Positions 38,727 to 48,491 are shown, counted from the stretch's first letter. The stretch is 64,000 nucleotides of DNA from Streptomyces violaceoruber (GCF_033406955.1 NZ_CP137734.1:5518001-5582000); one strand, 5' to 3'. The notes: a model not told the origin generated them from the sequence alone. A program made the numbers and translations.

Positions 38727-41700
38727 GTGGTCCTTGAGGGTCACCGTCGTGTCCGTGCGGCGCAGGGCCAGTGCCGCGGTGACCAGGAGCGGGACGACGG
38801 CCATGCCGGCCAGCAGCAGGGCGACGCGGTCACCCGGCAGGGCCACGTACACGTCCGGCACGGGCCGGGTGGCCTGCGGGGTCAGTACGGTCAGCGGGAT
38901 CACCGCCCGGGTCAGGACCGCGCCCAGGGCGGCGCCGGTCAGCAGCGCGAGGCCGGTCAGCACGCCCTGCTCGGCGGCGACCGTGCGGGCCAGCCGGCGG
39001 CGCGAGGCGCCCAGGGCACGCAGTACGGAGAACTCGGTGCCCCGCTCGCGCAGCGACCCGGCCGCGCTCACCGCGAAGCCGACCGCCGCGAGCGCCGCCG
39101 CCACCAGGGTCGCCGCGGCGAACGCGGCTCCGGGACCGGCGCCGAACGGGTCGTCGCGCAGCCGCTCGGCGACCTCGTCGCGCACCAGTACCTGGGCCGG
39201 TGCGGTGTCCGGGAAGGCCCGCAGGCCCGCCGCCGCCTCGTCGGTCCTGCCCGGCCCGGTCCGCAGCCACCACTCGGTGGGCGCGACGGCGGCGCCGTAC
39301 TTGCCCTGCAGATGCCGGTTGACCGCGGGCAGGTCGACCAGCAGGGCACCGCCGAACTGCGCCGAGGGGGTCTCGGGGCCGGTGCCCGGCAGCTCGCGCA
39401 CGGAGCGCACGATCCGCACCGGGACGTCGTGGCCGCCGATCAGCACCGTGACCCGCTGCCCGGTGCTCGCGCCCGAGGAGTCGAGGAAGCGGTCGGTGGC
39501 CACGGCGGTCACCTCGGCCGGTTTCGGCTGCGCGACCCGCAGCCGCACGGTCAGCGTGGTGATCTTCCAGCTGCCGGTCTCCGAGCGGCCCGTGGAGTAC
39601 TCGACGGCGAGCGGACCCGACTTCAGCAGGCGCGGGGTGGACGGGGCGCCCGGTGCGTCCGGCGCGGACGACGGGGGCGACAGCTCCGATCCGGCCGTCC
39701 AGGCGTCCGGCAGCGGCACCGGCCGGGCGGTCCCGTCGGCGGACGTGGCCGTCACCCGCCGTACCGTCAGGCGGTGTTCCTCGCTCTCACCGCCGGGCTG
39801 GGCCACCGTGAACTCGACGCCGGTCAGGGTGAGCGGTCCCGCGGAGACGTCCATGCCGAGGGTGTGCTCCCGGCCGTCGGCGGGCAGGGAACCGGCCGCC
39901 AGCCGGTACGGGCTGCCCCAGCGGTCCTCGACGGTGACCGTCACGTCCGCGGACCGGGAGCCGACGTGGGCCGGGTCGGCGTCCGGTCCGGCGTCCGGGC
40001 CGGTGCCCGCGACGGCCAGGGTCGCCGCCAGCGTGAGCCGGGCCGTGCCCGCCGGGATCGTCGCGCCCTTCGTCGGCTGTTTCGGCGCCATGCCGGACAG
40101 CAGCCCGCGCGGCGACTCGTCGGCCAGGTCGGGGCGCATCAGCAGCAGGCCCGCCGCGCGCGAGGTGTCCAGCGCGAGCACCGTCGCCGTCCGGTCGCCG
40201 GACAGGGAGACCTCGGACCGGGCCGCGGGGGCGACCTCCGCCACCCCCGGGACGCCCGCGACCAGGTCGGTGCGGCCCGGGCCCGGCGTGCCCGCGGCCT
40301 GCACCCGGACCGGTGCCCCGGTGCGGAAGTCGGCCTGGTCGTCCTGCGACCGGGACCACGAGGCGCCCTGCCCGATCGCCACCGTGCCCAGCGCCACGGC
40401 GAGCACCAGCAGCAGCACCGGACCCGCCCCGCGCATCGGACGGCGGCTCAGCTGCCAGCCCGCCAGCGCCGCCGCGAGGCCGCGCCCGCTCGCCGCCCGG
40501 CGCTCCGCGAGCCGCGCCACCAGCGGCAGCAGCCGCAGTGCCAGCACCGTCCCGGCCAGCAGCGCCAGCGTCGGCGTCGCCACGAACAGCGGATCGACCC
40601 CCAGGGTGCCCGGGGCGTCGGTGTCGCCCGACCCGGCGGCGGAGGTCTGCTGGTCCAGCTGCCAGTAGGCGATACCGGCGATCACCAGCAGTCCCACGTC
40701 CGCGCCGGCCCGCAGCCAGCCCGGCAGTGCCCGGGGCCGTCCGCCGCCGGCCTCCGGCGCGAGGGTCAGCGCGGGCAGCGTCACGGCCAGCGTGCACCCG
40801 AGCGCCGCGACCGCCGCCACCAGCCACACGGTGCCGCTGCCGCCGGCCGTCGGCTCCCAGCCGAGCCCGATCCGGGCCGGCGCCCCCTGCCCGACCAGCA
40901 GCCGGACCAGCGGTCCCGCCAGCAGCGGCGCGCAGACCAGCGCGGGCACCGCCAGCATCAGCGCCTCCAGCGCCGATCCGGCCGCCAGCCGGCCCCGGGA
41001 GGCGCCGCGGGCCCGCAGCAGCCGCAGCTCGCCCGCCCGCTCGACGCTCAGCAGCCGCGCCACCAGCAGCAGCGCGCCGCCCGCGAGCAGCACCAGTTGC
41101 GAGGCGATGACCAGGAGGGTGGAACGGGACACCTCCAGCGAACGGTCCAGACGCTCCAGGATCGCGGGCAGTTCGGTGGTCGCCGCGGTGGTGCCGCTGA
41201 GCACCTGCTGCTCGCGCAGCCACGCCAGGCCGCCCCGGGCCGCGTCCCCGAGGGCCTGCGTCCGCCCGGTCGTCAGGGACGAGTAGTCCGCCGTCACCAG
41301 CCAGCCGGACGACCCCGCGCTGACCCGGCCGCCGCTCAGCGCGCCGGGCGGGGCGAGCAGCGGCCCGTACGTCGTGAAACCGCCCTGCTGGAGGCCGCGC
41401 CCGGCCAGGTCGTCGAGGCGCCAGTACGGCGACCCGGCGTCGACCGGCCGGTACAGACCGCTCACCACGATGTCGACGGCCGGGCCGTCGAGCCGGTCGG
41501 TGAGGGTGAGCCGGTCGCCGGTACGGACGCCGATGCGCTCGGCGGCGGCCACCGGCACCGCCACCTCGACCGCGCCGCCCTTGCCCCCGTCCTCGGGCAG
41601 CCGTCCCTCGTCGACACGGACCTGCGTCGGGTCGAGTGCCGCGAAGAAGGTCAGATCGGGGTCGCCGGACCTCCCGGTCGGGGGCCGCAGGGAGCCGGGC

Positions 41701-42008
41701 AGTGCGTACGGGCCCGAGCGCACCAGGGTCCGCACCGTCCGCGGCAGCCCGTCGAAGGTCTTCGCGGCGCCCTCGCGCACGGTGGCGTCGGCCGCCGACC
41801 GCTGGGCCGCCGGTACGTCCGCCTTCACGATCAGCGCGGCGTCGGCCCCGGTGCGCGCTTCCGCGAGGGAGTGCCGCAGGGCCGCGTCGCCGATGGCGCC
41901 CGAGTAGGCGGTCAGGGTGGCCAGCACCGTGGTGGTCAGCAGGACGGTGAGCAGGGCCGCGGCCAGCAGCAGGCGGTGTGCACGCGCCCGCAGCAGCACG
42001 AACCCCAT
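38709..42008 (-). CDS. FtsX-like ABC permease, first of two (very large)
   Basis: 1099 residues from ATG 42008, behind GGGGGG; a GTG at 42029 is also open. The layout is an N-terminal helix (LLLAAALLTVLLTTTVLATL), a large external domain, and an FtsX domain with LRLLRARGASRGRLAAGSAL. Several further helices follow near 430-560, then a second external domain and a C-terminal FtsX domain (FSVLRALGASRRRLARTVAA). The RARGAS and RALGAS motifs are the coupling-helix hallmark. With the second permease and the ATPase it forms one exporter. Bacterial FtsX/MacB permeases are usually 400-850 residues, so this one is long. Confidence 0.87.
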   Translation of the reverse strand: MGFVLLRARAHRLLLAAALLTVLLTTTVLATLTAYSGAIGDAALRHSLAEARTGADAALIVKADVPAAQRSAADATVREGAAKTFDGLPRTVRTLVRSGPYALPGSLRPPTGRSGDPDLTFFAALDPTQVRVDEGRLPEDGGKGGAVEVAVPVAAAERIGVRTGDRLTLTDRLDGPAVDIVVSGLYRPVDAGSPYWRLDDLAGRGLQQGGFTTYGPLLAPPGALSGGRVSAGSSGWLVTADYSSLTTGRTQALGDAARGGLAWLREQQVLSGTTAATTELPAILERLDRSLEVSRSTLLVIASQLVLLAGGALLLVARLLSVERAGELRLLRARGASRGRLAAGSALEALMLAVPALVCAPLLAGPLVRLLVGQGAPARIGLGWEPTAGGSGTVWLVAAVAALGCTLAVTLPALTLAPEAGGGRPRALPGWLRAGADVGLLVIAGIAYWQLDQQTSAAGSGDTDAPGTLGVDPLFVATPTLALLAGTVLALRLLPLVARLAERRAASGRGLAAALAGWQLSRRPMRGAGPVLLLVLAVALGTVAIGQGASWSRSQDDQADFRTGAPVRVQAAGTPGPGRTDLVAGVPGVAEVAPAARSEVSLSGDRTATVLALDTSRAAGLLLMRPDLADESPRGLLSGMAPKQPTKGATIPAGTARLTLAATLAVAGTGPDAGPDADPAHVGSRSADVTVTVEDRWGSPYRLAAGSLPADGREHTLGMDVSAGPLTLTGVEFTVAQPGGESEEHRLTVRRVTATSADGTARPVPLPDAWTAGSELSPPSSAPDAPGAPSTPRLLKSGPLAVEYSTGRSETGSWKITTLTVRLRVAQPKPAEVTAVATDRFLDSSGASTGQRVTVLIGGHDVPVRIVRSVRELPGTGPETPSAQFGGALLVDLPAVNRHLQGKYGAAVAPTEWWLRTGPGRTDEAAAGLRAFPDTAPAQVLVRDEVAERLRDDPFGAGPGAAFAAATLVAAALAAVGFAVSAAGSLRERGTEFSVLRALGASRRRLARTVAAEQGVLTGLALLTGAALGAVLTRAVIPLTVLTPQATRPVPDVYVALPGDRVALLLAGMAVVPLLVTAALALRRTDTTVTLKDHGGTGR

Positions 42009-42242
42009 GAGCCCCCCGTACCCCGCCACCCGGCCCCCCGCCGCTGTTGTCCAGACCTCTCCGGGATGTTGTCAGAGGAGGAGGTACGGAAGTAACCGCT
42101 TGGGACTTGGACTTGACCGGATTGTGACCGGAATCCGGTGCCGACTGACCGGAATGCGCCCGTCAATCAGGGAGTCGACGACGGAAACGGATGAGGGAAT
42201 CGGACGACGGGACCGGACGACGCGTCCGGACGGCGGGACGGG

Positions 42243-42656
42243 TCAGCCCGGGGCGTTGATCATCGAGGCCGCCGCGTACGTCAGGTACTTCCACAGCGTC
42301 TGCTCGTGCTCCTCGGACAGGCCCAGCTCGTCGAGCGCGACCCGCATGTGCTTCAGCCAGGCGTCGTGCGCGGCCCGGTCGACGGCGAAGGGGGCGTGCC
42401 GCATCCGCAGCCGCGGGTGGCCGCGGTTGTCGCTGTACGTCGTGGGGCCGCCCCAGTACTGCATGAGGAACAGCGCGAAGCGGTCCTCGGCCGGACCCAG
42501 GTCCTCCTCGGGATACATCGGCCGCAGGATCGGGTCCTCGGCAACCCCCTCGTAGAAGCGGTGGACGAGCCGGCGGAAGGTCTCCTCCCCGCCGACCTGC
42601 TCGTAGAAGGTCTGCTCCTGAAGCGTGCCGCGCCGAATCTCGTTCACGCCGTCCAT
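42243..42656 (-). CDS. glbO: Truncated haemoglobin, group II (GlbO-like)
   Basis: 137 residues. Typical 2-on-2 globin: FYEQVGGEETFRRLVHRFYE, then FLMQYWGGPTTYSDNRGHPR and LRMRHAPFAVDRAAHDAWL. The proximal His is in RMRHAPF, and the Tyr-Trp pair (QYWGGP) plus the downstream Trp (AWLKHM) is the group II haem pocket. It binds O2 and may act in NO or peroxide detoxification or O2 delivery. It is divergent from the methyltransferase gene. Confidence 0.93.
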   Translation of the reverse strand: MDGVNEIRRGTLQEQTFYEQVGGEETFRRLVHRFYEGVAEDPILRPMYPEEDLGPAEDRFALFLMQYWGGPTTYSDNRGHPRLRMRHAPFAVDRAAHDAWLKHMRVALDELGLSEEHEQTLWKYLTYAAASMINAPG

Positions 42657-42742
42657 GGTCTCAGACCCGGGGGCATAGGACTCAAGACCTAGGACCCCGT
42701 CAGGGCCCTGCCCGCGGCCCGCCCGGCCCGTACTGTGGAGGC

Positions 42743-43717
42743 ATGGGCGGGTACGAGGACCTGGACAGCCTCGCCGCCTCCGCGCGTGCGGAGCTGGTGC
42801 GGGAGATCGAGCTGAGCGGCGCCTGGACGGCCGACCCGGTGTGGCGGGAGGCGTTCCGGAAGGTCCCGCGCCACCTCTTCGTGCCGTACTACTACGTCGG
42901 CGTCCGGGGCGGCTACGAACGCCGGTGGGGCGAGGACCCCGACCCGCGCGCCCGCGAGCGCTGGGTGCGCGGCGCGTACGCCGACGCCCCGCTGGCGACG
43001 CGGATGCGCGACGGCGAACTGCTCTCCTCCAGCAGCCAGCCCTCGCTGATGGCGATGATGCTGGTCGAGCTGGACGTGCGGGACGGCGACCGGGTCCTGG
43101 AGATCGGCGCCGGCACCGGCTACAACGCGGCCCTGCTCGCCCACCGGCTCGGCGCGGACGACCTGGTCACCACCGTCGACCTGGACCCGGAGATCACCGA
43201 GTCGGCCCGCCGGCACCTGGACGCCGCCGGGTACCACCCGGCCGTCGTCACGGGCGACGGCGCCCGCGGCGTCCCGGAACGCGCCCCCTACGACCGGATC
43301 CTCGCCACCTGCGCGCTGCCCTCGGTGCCGCGCGCATGGCCGGCCCAGTGCCGCCCCGGCGGCCGGATCCTGACCCCGCTGGCCACCGGCCTCGTCGTGC
43401 TCACCGTCCGCGACGCCGAGCACGCCGAGGGGCGCTTCCTGCACACGCCCGCGTACTTCGTGCCGCTGCGCGGCGCGGACCGTGCCGCGCCCGAGACACC
43501 GGGCCTGGGCGGCGTACCGCGCCGGGCCCGGGAGGACGACCTGTTCCGCTTCCTGCTGGCGCTGAGCCGGGGCGGGCTCGATCCGCAGGAGGCGTACGCG
43601 CTGTGGGACCGCGAGGACGCCCCGCGCCGCGAGCGCTACGGCATCACCGTCAGCGGCGAACGGGCCTGGGCGTGGCTGGACGACCCCGAGGGGCCGTACG
43701 CCTGGCCGTTCGCCTGA
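42743..43717 (+). CDS. PCMT-like SAM methyltransferase
   Basis: 324 residues. The N-terminal part resembles protein-L-isoaspartate O-methyltransferase (FRKVPRHLFVPYYYVGV; LLSSSSQPSLMAMMLVELDV). The SAM motifs follow (VLEIGAGTGYNAALLAHRLG, then VTTVDLDPEITESARRHLD and YDRILATCALPSVP). The extra C-terminal domain (LFRFLLALSRGGLDPQEAYA) is typical of Streptomyces members, some of which act in maturation of modified peptides. No precursor peptide gene is seen nearby, so a repair or unknown substrate is left open. Cytoplasmic. Confidence 0.85.
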   Translation: MGGYEDLDSLAASARAELVREIELSGAWTADPVWREAFRKVPRHLFVPYYYVGVRGGYERRWGEDPDPRARERWVRGAYADAPLATRMRDGELLSSSSQPSLMAMMLVELDVRDGDRVLEIGAGTGYNAALLAHRLGADDLVTTVDLDPEITESARRHLDAAGYHPAVVTGDGARGVPERAPYDRILATCALPSVPRAWPAQCRPGGRILTPLATGLVVLTVRDAEHAEGRFLHTPAYFVPLRGADRAAPETPGLGGVPRRAREDDLFRFLLALSRGGLDPQEAYALWDREDAPRRERYGITVSGERAWAWLDDPEGPYAWPFA

Positions 43718-43735
43718 CGGAGACCGCCTCCCGCG

Positions 43736-45532
43736 CTACCCCCGGCGGACCGTGATCGTCGTCCAGGCGCCGACGTGCACCCGGTCGCCGTCCTGGAGCG
43801 GCACCGGCACGAAGGGCTGGATCGGCTCCTCGCCGCCGTTGACCGTCGTGCCGTTCGTCGAGTTCTGGTCGACGACCGCCCAGCTGCCGTCCGGCTGCTG
43901 CACCAGCACCGCGTGCTGGTGCGAGACGCCCGGGTCCTCCGGCGGCACGGCCAGATCGATGTCCGGGGTGTCGCCGGTGGAGTGCCTGCGGCGGCCGATG
44001 GTGATCTGGTTGCCGGTGAGCGTGCGCTGCTGCTCGGGCGAGTACGCGGGCAGGTTCAGGCCCGCGGCCTCGGGGCCGGAGCGCTGCATCATCGCCATGA
44101 AGTACTCGCGGTCCGGACCGATCGTCGCCGACCAGGTGGCCGGCTGCTGGGGCCGCTGCGGCTGCTGCGGGAAGCCCTGGCCGGGCGGGGGCGCCTGGGT
44201 GGCGCCGGGCTGCGGGTAGCCGTAGCCGCCGCCCTGGGCCTGGCCCGGTCCCTGGCCGGGACCCCCGGGAGCGCCGGACGTCGGCGGGGAGAGCACCCAG
44301 TCGTCCCCGCCGACGGACGGGCCGCCCTGCTGCGGGCGGTTGGCCTCCTGCGGGAAGGCGGGCGGGGCCGGCGGACCGGCCTGGTACCCCTGCGGAGCGC
44401 CACCGGGACCGCCGGGCCCACCAGGCCCGCCGGCGCCACCGGGCGGGGGCGGGACGGGGCCGGGCGGAGGCGGGACCGGACGCGAGGGATCGCTGCCGAA
44501 ACCGGGCGGGGCCGGAGGGCCGGAGGGGCCGTTGGGCCCACTGGGACCGCCGGGGCCGCCGGGGCCGTTGTAGCCACCGGGACCACCGGGGTTGTTGGGC
44601 CCATTGGGGCCGCCGGGGCCGCCGGGGCCGTTGTAGCCACCGGGACCACCGGGGCTGTTGGGCCCACTGGGGCCGCCGGGGCCGCCAGGCCCGCCGAAAC
44701 CGCCGGAGCCGCCCGGACCACCAGGACCGCCGAAACCGCCGGCACCGTTGGGGCCACCGGGTCCGCCCGGACCGTTGGGACCGCCGGGTCCGCCCGGACC
44801 GCCGAAACCGCCGGCACCGTTGGGGCCGCCGGAACCGCCGGGCCCGTCAGGGCTTCCCGGGCCGCCGAAACCGCCGGGACGGTTGGGTCCGTCCGGGCTG
44901 CCGAAACCACCGGGTCCACCAGGCCCACCGGGTCCACCGGGCGCGCCAGGCCCACCGGAGCCGCCGGGCCTGTCGGAACCCCCAGGACCGAAGGGGCCGC
45001 CGGGGCCACCCGCGGGGCCGCCCGGACCACCGGGACCGCCGCGGCCCGACGGGTCGGAGCCGAAGGGCGGCGGGCCCGGGGGGATCGGTTCTGCGGGGCG
45101 GTTCATCTGGGACGGGCGGGAGCCCTGGTAGTCGTACGAGTCACCGCCGCCGTACGACGGACCAGCGGGCGGCTGCCCGAAGTGCGGCGCCGGGCCACCG
45201 GACGCCGGCGGGCGCGGGGCGGCCGGGGTGTACGAGGTGGCGGTGTTGGTCAGGAAGTTCCACCGGCACTCCTCGCAGAACGGCGCACCGCCCTCACGCG
45301 GCGTGCGGCACTGCGGACACAACTGCGGCTCGCCGCCGGGACCGCCCGGGCCGCCGCCGGGACCACCGCCCGGCCCGCCGGGTCCACCCGGACCGGCGGG
45401 CGGCGGGAAGCCGTAGCCGCCGCCCGGAGGCGGTGGCGGCGGAGGGGGCGGCACGGCACCGGCCATGCGGTGACCGCAGACCTCGCACCAGTCGTCGGAA
45501 CCCGACTGGTGTCCGTTCGGGCAGGTCGGCAT
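43736..45532 (-). CDS. FHA protein with zinc ribbon and collagen-like Gly-Pro tract
   Basis: 598 residues. It begins with a zinc ribbon (PTCPNGHQSGSDDWCEVCGH). A second CxxC pair near 70-90 (LCPQCRTPREGGAPFCEECR) forms another. Residues about 150-390 are GPGGPGG-type repeats coded by 9-bp-phased repeats (44540-45050), most likely disordered. The last 95 residues are an FHA domain: ITIGRRRHSTGDTPDIDLAV, SHQHAVLVQQ and DQNSTNGTTVNG. FHA domains bind phosphothreonine. As last gene of a kinase operon it is a likely substrate or effector of the PknG-like kinase, in the position GarA/OdhI has in mycobacteria and corynebacteria; the ETTS phosphosite of those proteins is not seen. Confidence 0.88.
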   Translation of the reverse strand: MPTCPNGHQSGSDDWCEVCGHRMAGAVPPPPPPPPPGGGYGFPPPAGPGGPGGPGGGPGGGPGGPGGEPQLCPQCRTPREGGAPFCEECRWNFLTNTATSYTPAAPRPPASGGPAPHFGQPPAGPSYGGGDSYDYQGSRPSQMNRPAEPIPPGPPPFGSDPSGRGGPGGPGGPAGGPGGPFGPGGSDRPGGSGGPGAPGGPGGPGGPGGFGSPDGPNRPGGFGGPGSPDGPGGSGGPNGAGGFGGPGGPGGPNGPGGPGGPNGAGGFGGPGGPGGSGGFGGPGGPGGPSGPNSPGGPGGYNGPGGPGGPNGPNNPGGPGGYNGPGGPGGPSGPNGPSGPPAPPGFGSDPSRPVPPPPGPVPPPPGGAGGPGGPGGPGGAPQGYQAGPPAPPAFPQEANRPQQGGPSVGGDDWVLSPPTSGAPGGPGQGPGQAQGGGYGYPQPGATQAPPPGQGFPQQPQRPQQPATWSATIGPDREYFMAMMQRSGPEAAGLNLPAYSPEQQRTLTGNQITIGRRRHSTGDTPDIDLAVPPEDPGVSHQHAVLVQQPDGSWAVVDQNSTNGTTVNGGEEPIQPFVPVPLQDGDRVHVGAWTTITVRRG

Positions 45533-45578
45533 GTCGGAGCTTCCCTCTCTTGCGGGCGTGTCGCGCGGTTGTTGAGCG

Positions 45579-46961
45579 TCACTTCTTCACACGAACGGTC
45601 TTGGTCGACCGGGTCTCGAGAGTCATCTCGTCGGCCTCCTCCACCTTCGCTTTCAGTCGCACAGTACCTGCCGCCGCGTCCACCACGTCCACCACCTTCG
45701 CAAGCAGTTTCGCCGTATCCGCGTTTCCGGAGACTCCCGCGAGCTGAACCGCGCGGCCCAGTTTGGCCGTTGCTCCGTCGATGTCTCCCGCTTTGCGTAG
45801 ATCGAGCCCTTGCTGGATGGCTTGTGCCAGTTCGGCCTGCCCGGTGTAGTGGGCGACTTGGGGGTTGATCGACGTGGAGGCGGTCATGTCGTCGGTCCAC
45901 ACGGCCCGTACGAGACCCTGCGCGCCGAGGTTCTGGACGCTGCCTCCCCCACTCTCGGCTTCGCTCGAGCGGGAGGTGCCCCCACGCTCCGGGATGACCA
46001 GGGAGACCCGGGCGGCCAGCATCTCCTGGCCGAGGCCCGCGGCCAGTACCTCGACGCAGACGTGGTAGTCACGGGACTCGTCGCCCCAGGAACCGGTGGG
46101 GTAGTCACCGGCCCGCGGTCCCGCCTCGGTCCGGCGGGCGGTCAGCTCCTCGACGGTCGGGGCGACCTGCTTGACGAACTTCACCGTGGTGCCGAGCGGG
46201 GTCCACAGCCGCAGCGCGACGTCCGCGACCTCCTTGCCCATGGCCGTCTCCATCATGCGCGTGAAGTCGGCGGCCAGGCCCGCCGGATCGGCGACGATGT
46301 CGGCGGTGCCGAGCAGGGCGGAGGCGATCCCTGTGACTTCTTTCACCTCCCAGTCGGTGCCCACGCCCCGGGCATCGCAGGTGAAACGTCCGGCGCAGGC
46401 GTCGAGCGCGGCCCTGAGGTCCTCGGGCGACTCGTGCTCGTTGCGGCCGTCGGTGAGCAGGATGCCGTGCCGGATGGCGACGTCCGCGGTGGCCAGCAGC
46501 CGGTCGGCCAGCCGCAGCCAGGTGCCGATGGCGGTGCCGCCGCCCGCGCCGAGGCTGCGCAGCGCCTGCTTGGCCTGCGCCCGGGTGGTGGCGTCCGCGA
46601 CCGCGAGCCGGCCGCCGCCCGGGTAGACCTCCTTGGCCACGTGGGTGCCGCCGACCACGGCGAAGTGCACCCCGTCGCGCAGGGTGTCGATCGCGGCGGA
46701 CGTGGCGTCGCGGGCGTTGCGCATCTTGGTCGGCGGGTAGTCCATCGAGCCCGAGCAGTCGACCATCAACGCCACGGCTGCGGAGGGCCCTTGGCCGGGC
46801 GAGTACAGGTGGGGCGCGGCGACCGCGCTCCCGACCGTGCCGCCGCCGGTCGCGGTGACCGTGACGATGGCGTTGACCTCACGGCCGCCCTCGGGCAGGT
46901 ACTCGTTCTGGTAGACGTCCACCGCGAACTGCGGCACGTTCGACTTCGAGAAATTGGCCAT
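45579..46961 (-). CDS. vWA-domain protein of the kinase operon
   Basis: 460 residues from ATG 46961. A von Willebrand A domain (about 65-250) has the full MIDAS: AVALMVDCSGSMDYPP (DxSxS), GGGTAIGTWLRLADRL for the Thr, and HGILLTDGRNEHESPED for the Asp. The rest is a beta-rich module (WTPLGTTVKFVKQVAPTVEE) and a helical tail. No signal peptide. The vWA likely binds a partner in a metal-dependent way. Residues about 325-339 come from an inserted Streptomyces-type repeat (45942-45985) kept in frame. Confidence 0.88.
   Translation of the reverse strand: MANFSKSNVPQFAVDVYQNEYLPEGGREVNAIVTVTATGGGTVGSAVAAPHLYSPGQGPSAAVALMVDCSGSMDYPPTKMRNARDATSAAIDTLRDGVHFAVVGGTHVAKEVYPGGGRLAVADATTRAQAKQALRSLGAGGGTAIGTWLRLADRLLATADVAIRHGILLTDGRNEHESPEDLRAALDACAGRFTCDARGVGTDWEVKEVTGIASALLGTADIVADPAGLAADFTRMMETAMGKEVADVALRLWTPLGTTVKFVKQVAPTVEELTARRTEAGPRAGDYPTGSWGDESRDYHVCVEVLAAGLGQEMLAARVSLVIPERGGTSRSSEAESGGGSVQNLGAQGLVRAVWTDDMTASTSINPQVAHYTGQAELAQAIQQGLDLRKAGDIDGATAKLGRAVQLAGVSGNADTAKLLAKVVDVVDAAAGTVRLKAKVEEADEMTLETRSTKTVRVKK
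45942..45985. repeat. Dispersed Streptomyces repeat inserted in frame in the vWA gene
   Basis: The sequence around CTCCCCCACTCTCGGCTTCG, CTCGAGCGGGAGGTGCCCCCAC is a partly palindromic element I remember as recurring in many Streptomyces genomes, mostly between genes. Here it lies inside a coding region and adds a Gly/Ser/Glu-rich loop (PERGGTSRSSEAESGGG) without a frameshift. A genome-wide count would confirm the repeat status. Confidence 0.55.
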
Positions 46962-47075
46962 GCCGGATCGCATCCCCCTCTACGTCCCCACAGCGGTGGG
47001 GGTCTTGGCTTGCTGGCGCGGACCGCCCCCTGCGGTCCGCGAGGCCGCCCCTCCACCCGTGGCCGTGCGGGGGCC

Positions 47076-48488
47076 TCAGGCCGATCCTGCCCCCTGCGGC
47101 GGGGCCGGGAACGGCAGGAGGGCCACTGTTACGTTGTCGTGGCCCCCGCCGTCCAGGGCGTGACCGACCAGAACGCGGGCGGCGTGCAGCGGGCGGTCGG
47201 CGGCGTCCGGGGGCATGGCCTCGGCCATCTCCTCGGCGGACTCCGCGTAGTTCCACAGGCCGTCCGTGCAGACCACGACCACACCGGCGCGGTCCGGCTT
47301 GAAGGACGCGGTGTGCGGCTCCAGTTCGTAGGCGTCGGCGCCCAGCCAGCCGGTGATCGCGTGGGCGCGTTCGTCGGCGTAGGCCTCGGCCTCGTTCATC
47401 AGGCCGGCGGCGACCATCTGCGCGGCCCACGAGTCGTCCTCGGTGAGCCGGGCGGGCGGCGTGGCGCGGTCGGCGGGGACCCAGTAGACGCGGCTGTCGC
47501 CGACCCAGCCGACGACCAGCAGCCCGGCGGTGACCACGGCGCCGACCAGGGTGCAGGCCGGCGCGTTCTGGTGCGGGGCCTGTTCGCGGGCGGTGGCGGG
47601 CTCGTCGGCCAGCGCGTTGACGGCGTGCGAGGCGGCGAGGATGGCTTCGTGCATGGCCTGCTGCGGGTGCGTGCCGCGCGGCAGGGCGCCGAGCAGCGAC
47701 TCACCGGCCGCCCGGGACGCGGCGAGCGAGGCGTCGTCGGGTCGGGTCGCCGAGGACACGCCGTCGCAGACGATCGCCACCTGGGCGCGGGCGCCGTCGG
47801 GCAGCGCGGTGCAGCCCACCGAGAACGCGTCCTCGTTGCGGTGGTGGCGCAGGCCGCGGTCGCTGACGGCGGCGATCGGGCCCGACTCCTGCTCCATGTG
47901 GTCGCGTTCGCGGGGCTGGGCGTGCCCGCAGTTCTCGCAGTAGCCGTCGTCGTCGACCCGGCCCGCGCGGCAGGCCACGCACACCTTCTCGGCCGCGGCC
48001 GGAGCGGCGGGCTGGCGGGGAACCGCGGCCGGTTCGGGAGCCGGGGCCTGTTCCGCGGTCAGCCGCGGGTCGGGCGCCTGCAAGGGGTACTCGTCGGGCT
48101 CCCCCGGCCGGTCGAACCGCACCCCGGACGCGGGCGACCCCGCCGGAGCCGCGGGTGCCGCCGCAGCCGCGGGTGTCGACGGCGGCGCGGCGGGCGGCGG
48201 CGGGGGCGGCGGCAGCGGGGAGCCGCCCGAGTCGGTGCCCGGCAGTTCGGCCGCCGCGTGCACCGGGGCGGGGTGGCCGTGGCCGTCCGAGTCCCGGGCC
48301 ACGGGCCAGTCCACGCCGTCCGGCGCGGGCACCGCGCCGTTGATGGCCAGGGTCGGGCTGTCCTCGGGCCGCGCGGGCACGACGGACAGGTCGTATCCGC
48401 ACGCACCGCAGAACCGGTCGCCCGACTCGAGGGGTTCCTCGCAGCTCGGGCACTTCGGCACGGCGGCCTGCTGGGGCATCTGCGACAT
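47076..48488 (-). CDS. PP2C-family Ser/Thr phosphatase with zinc ribbons
   Basis: 470 residues from ATG 48488, three bases after the kinase stop. N-terminal zinc ribbon (KCPSCEEPLESGDRFCGACG), a long Pro/Ala-rich linker with a polyproline run, then a second ribbon (CVACRAGRVDDDGYCENCGH). The PP2C domain (about 205-465) shows RHHRNEDAFSVG, QVAIVCDGVSSATRPDD, VVGWVGDSRVYWVP, VVVVCTDGLWNYAES and GGGHDNVTVALL, giving the metal-binding aspartates. It should reverse the PknG-like kinase encoded just before it. No membrane helix. Confidence 0.93.
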   Translation of the reverse strand: MSQMPQQAAVPKCPSCEEPLESGDRFCGACGYDLSVVPARPEDSPTLAINGAVPAPDGVDWPVARDSDGHGHPAPVHAAAELPGTDSGGSPLPPPPPPPAAPPSTPAAAAAPAAPAGSPASGVRFDRPGEPDEYPLQAPDPRLTAEQAPAPEPAAVPRQPAAPAAAEKVCVACRAGRVDDDGYCENCGHAQPRERDHMEQESGPIAAVSDRGLRHHRNEDAFSVGCTALPDGARAQVAIVCDGVSSATRPDDASLAASRAAGESLLGALPRGTHPQQAMHEAILAASHAVNALADEPATAREQAPHQNAPACTLVGAVVTAGLLVVGWVGDSRVYWVPADRATPPARLTEDDSWAAQMVAAGLMNEAEAYADERAHAITGWLGADAYELEPHTASFKPDRAGVVVVCTDGLWNYAESAEEMAEAMPPDAADRPLHAARVLVGHALDGGGHDNVTVALLPFPAPPQGAGSA

Positions 48489-48491
48489 CAA

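Noticed and set aside
42743..43717. Peptide-modifying methyltransferase of a RiPP cluster
   Set aside because: No precursor peptide or partner enzymes were found around it; the neighbours are a globin and a signalling operon.
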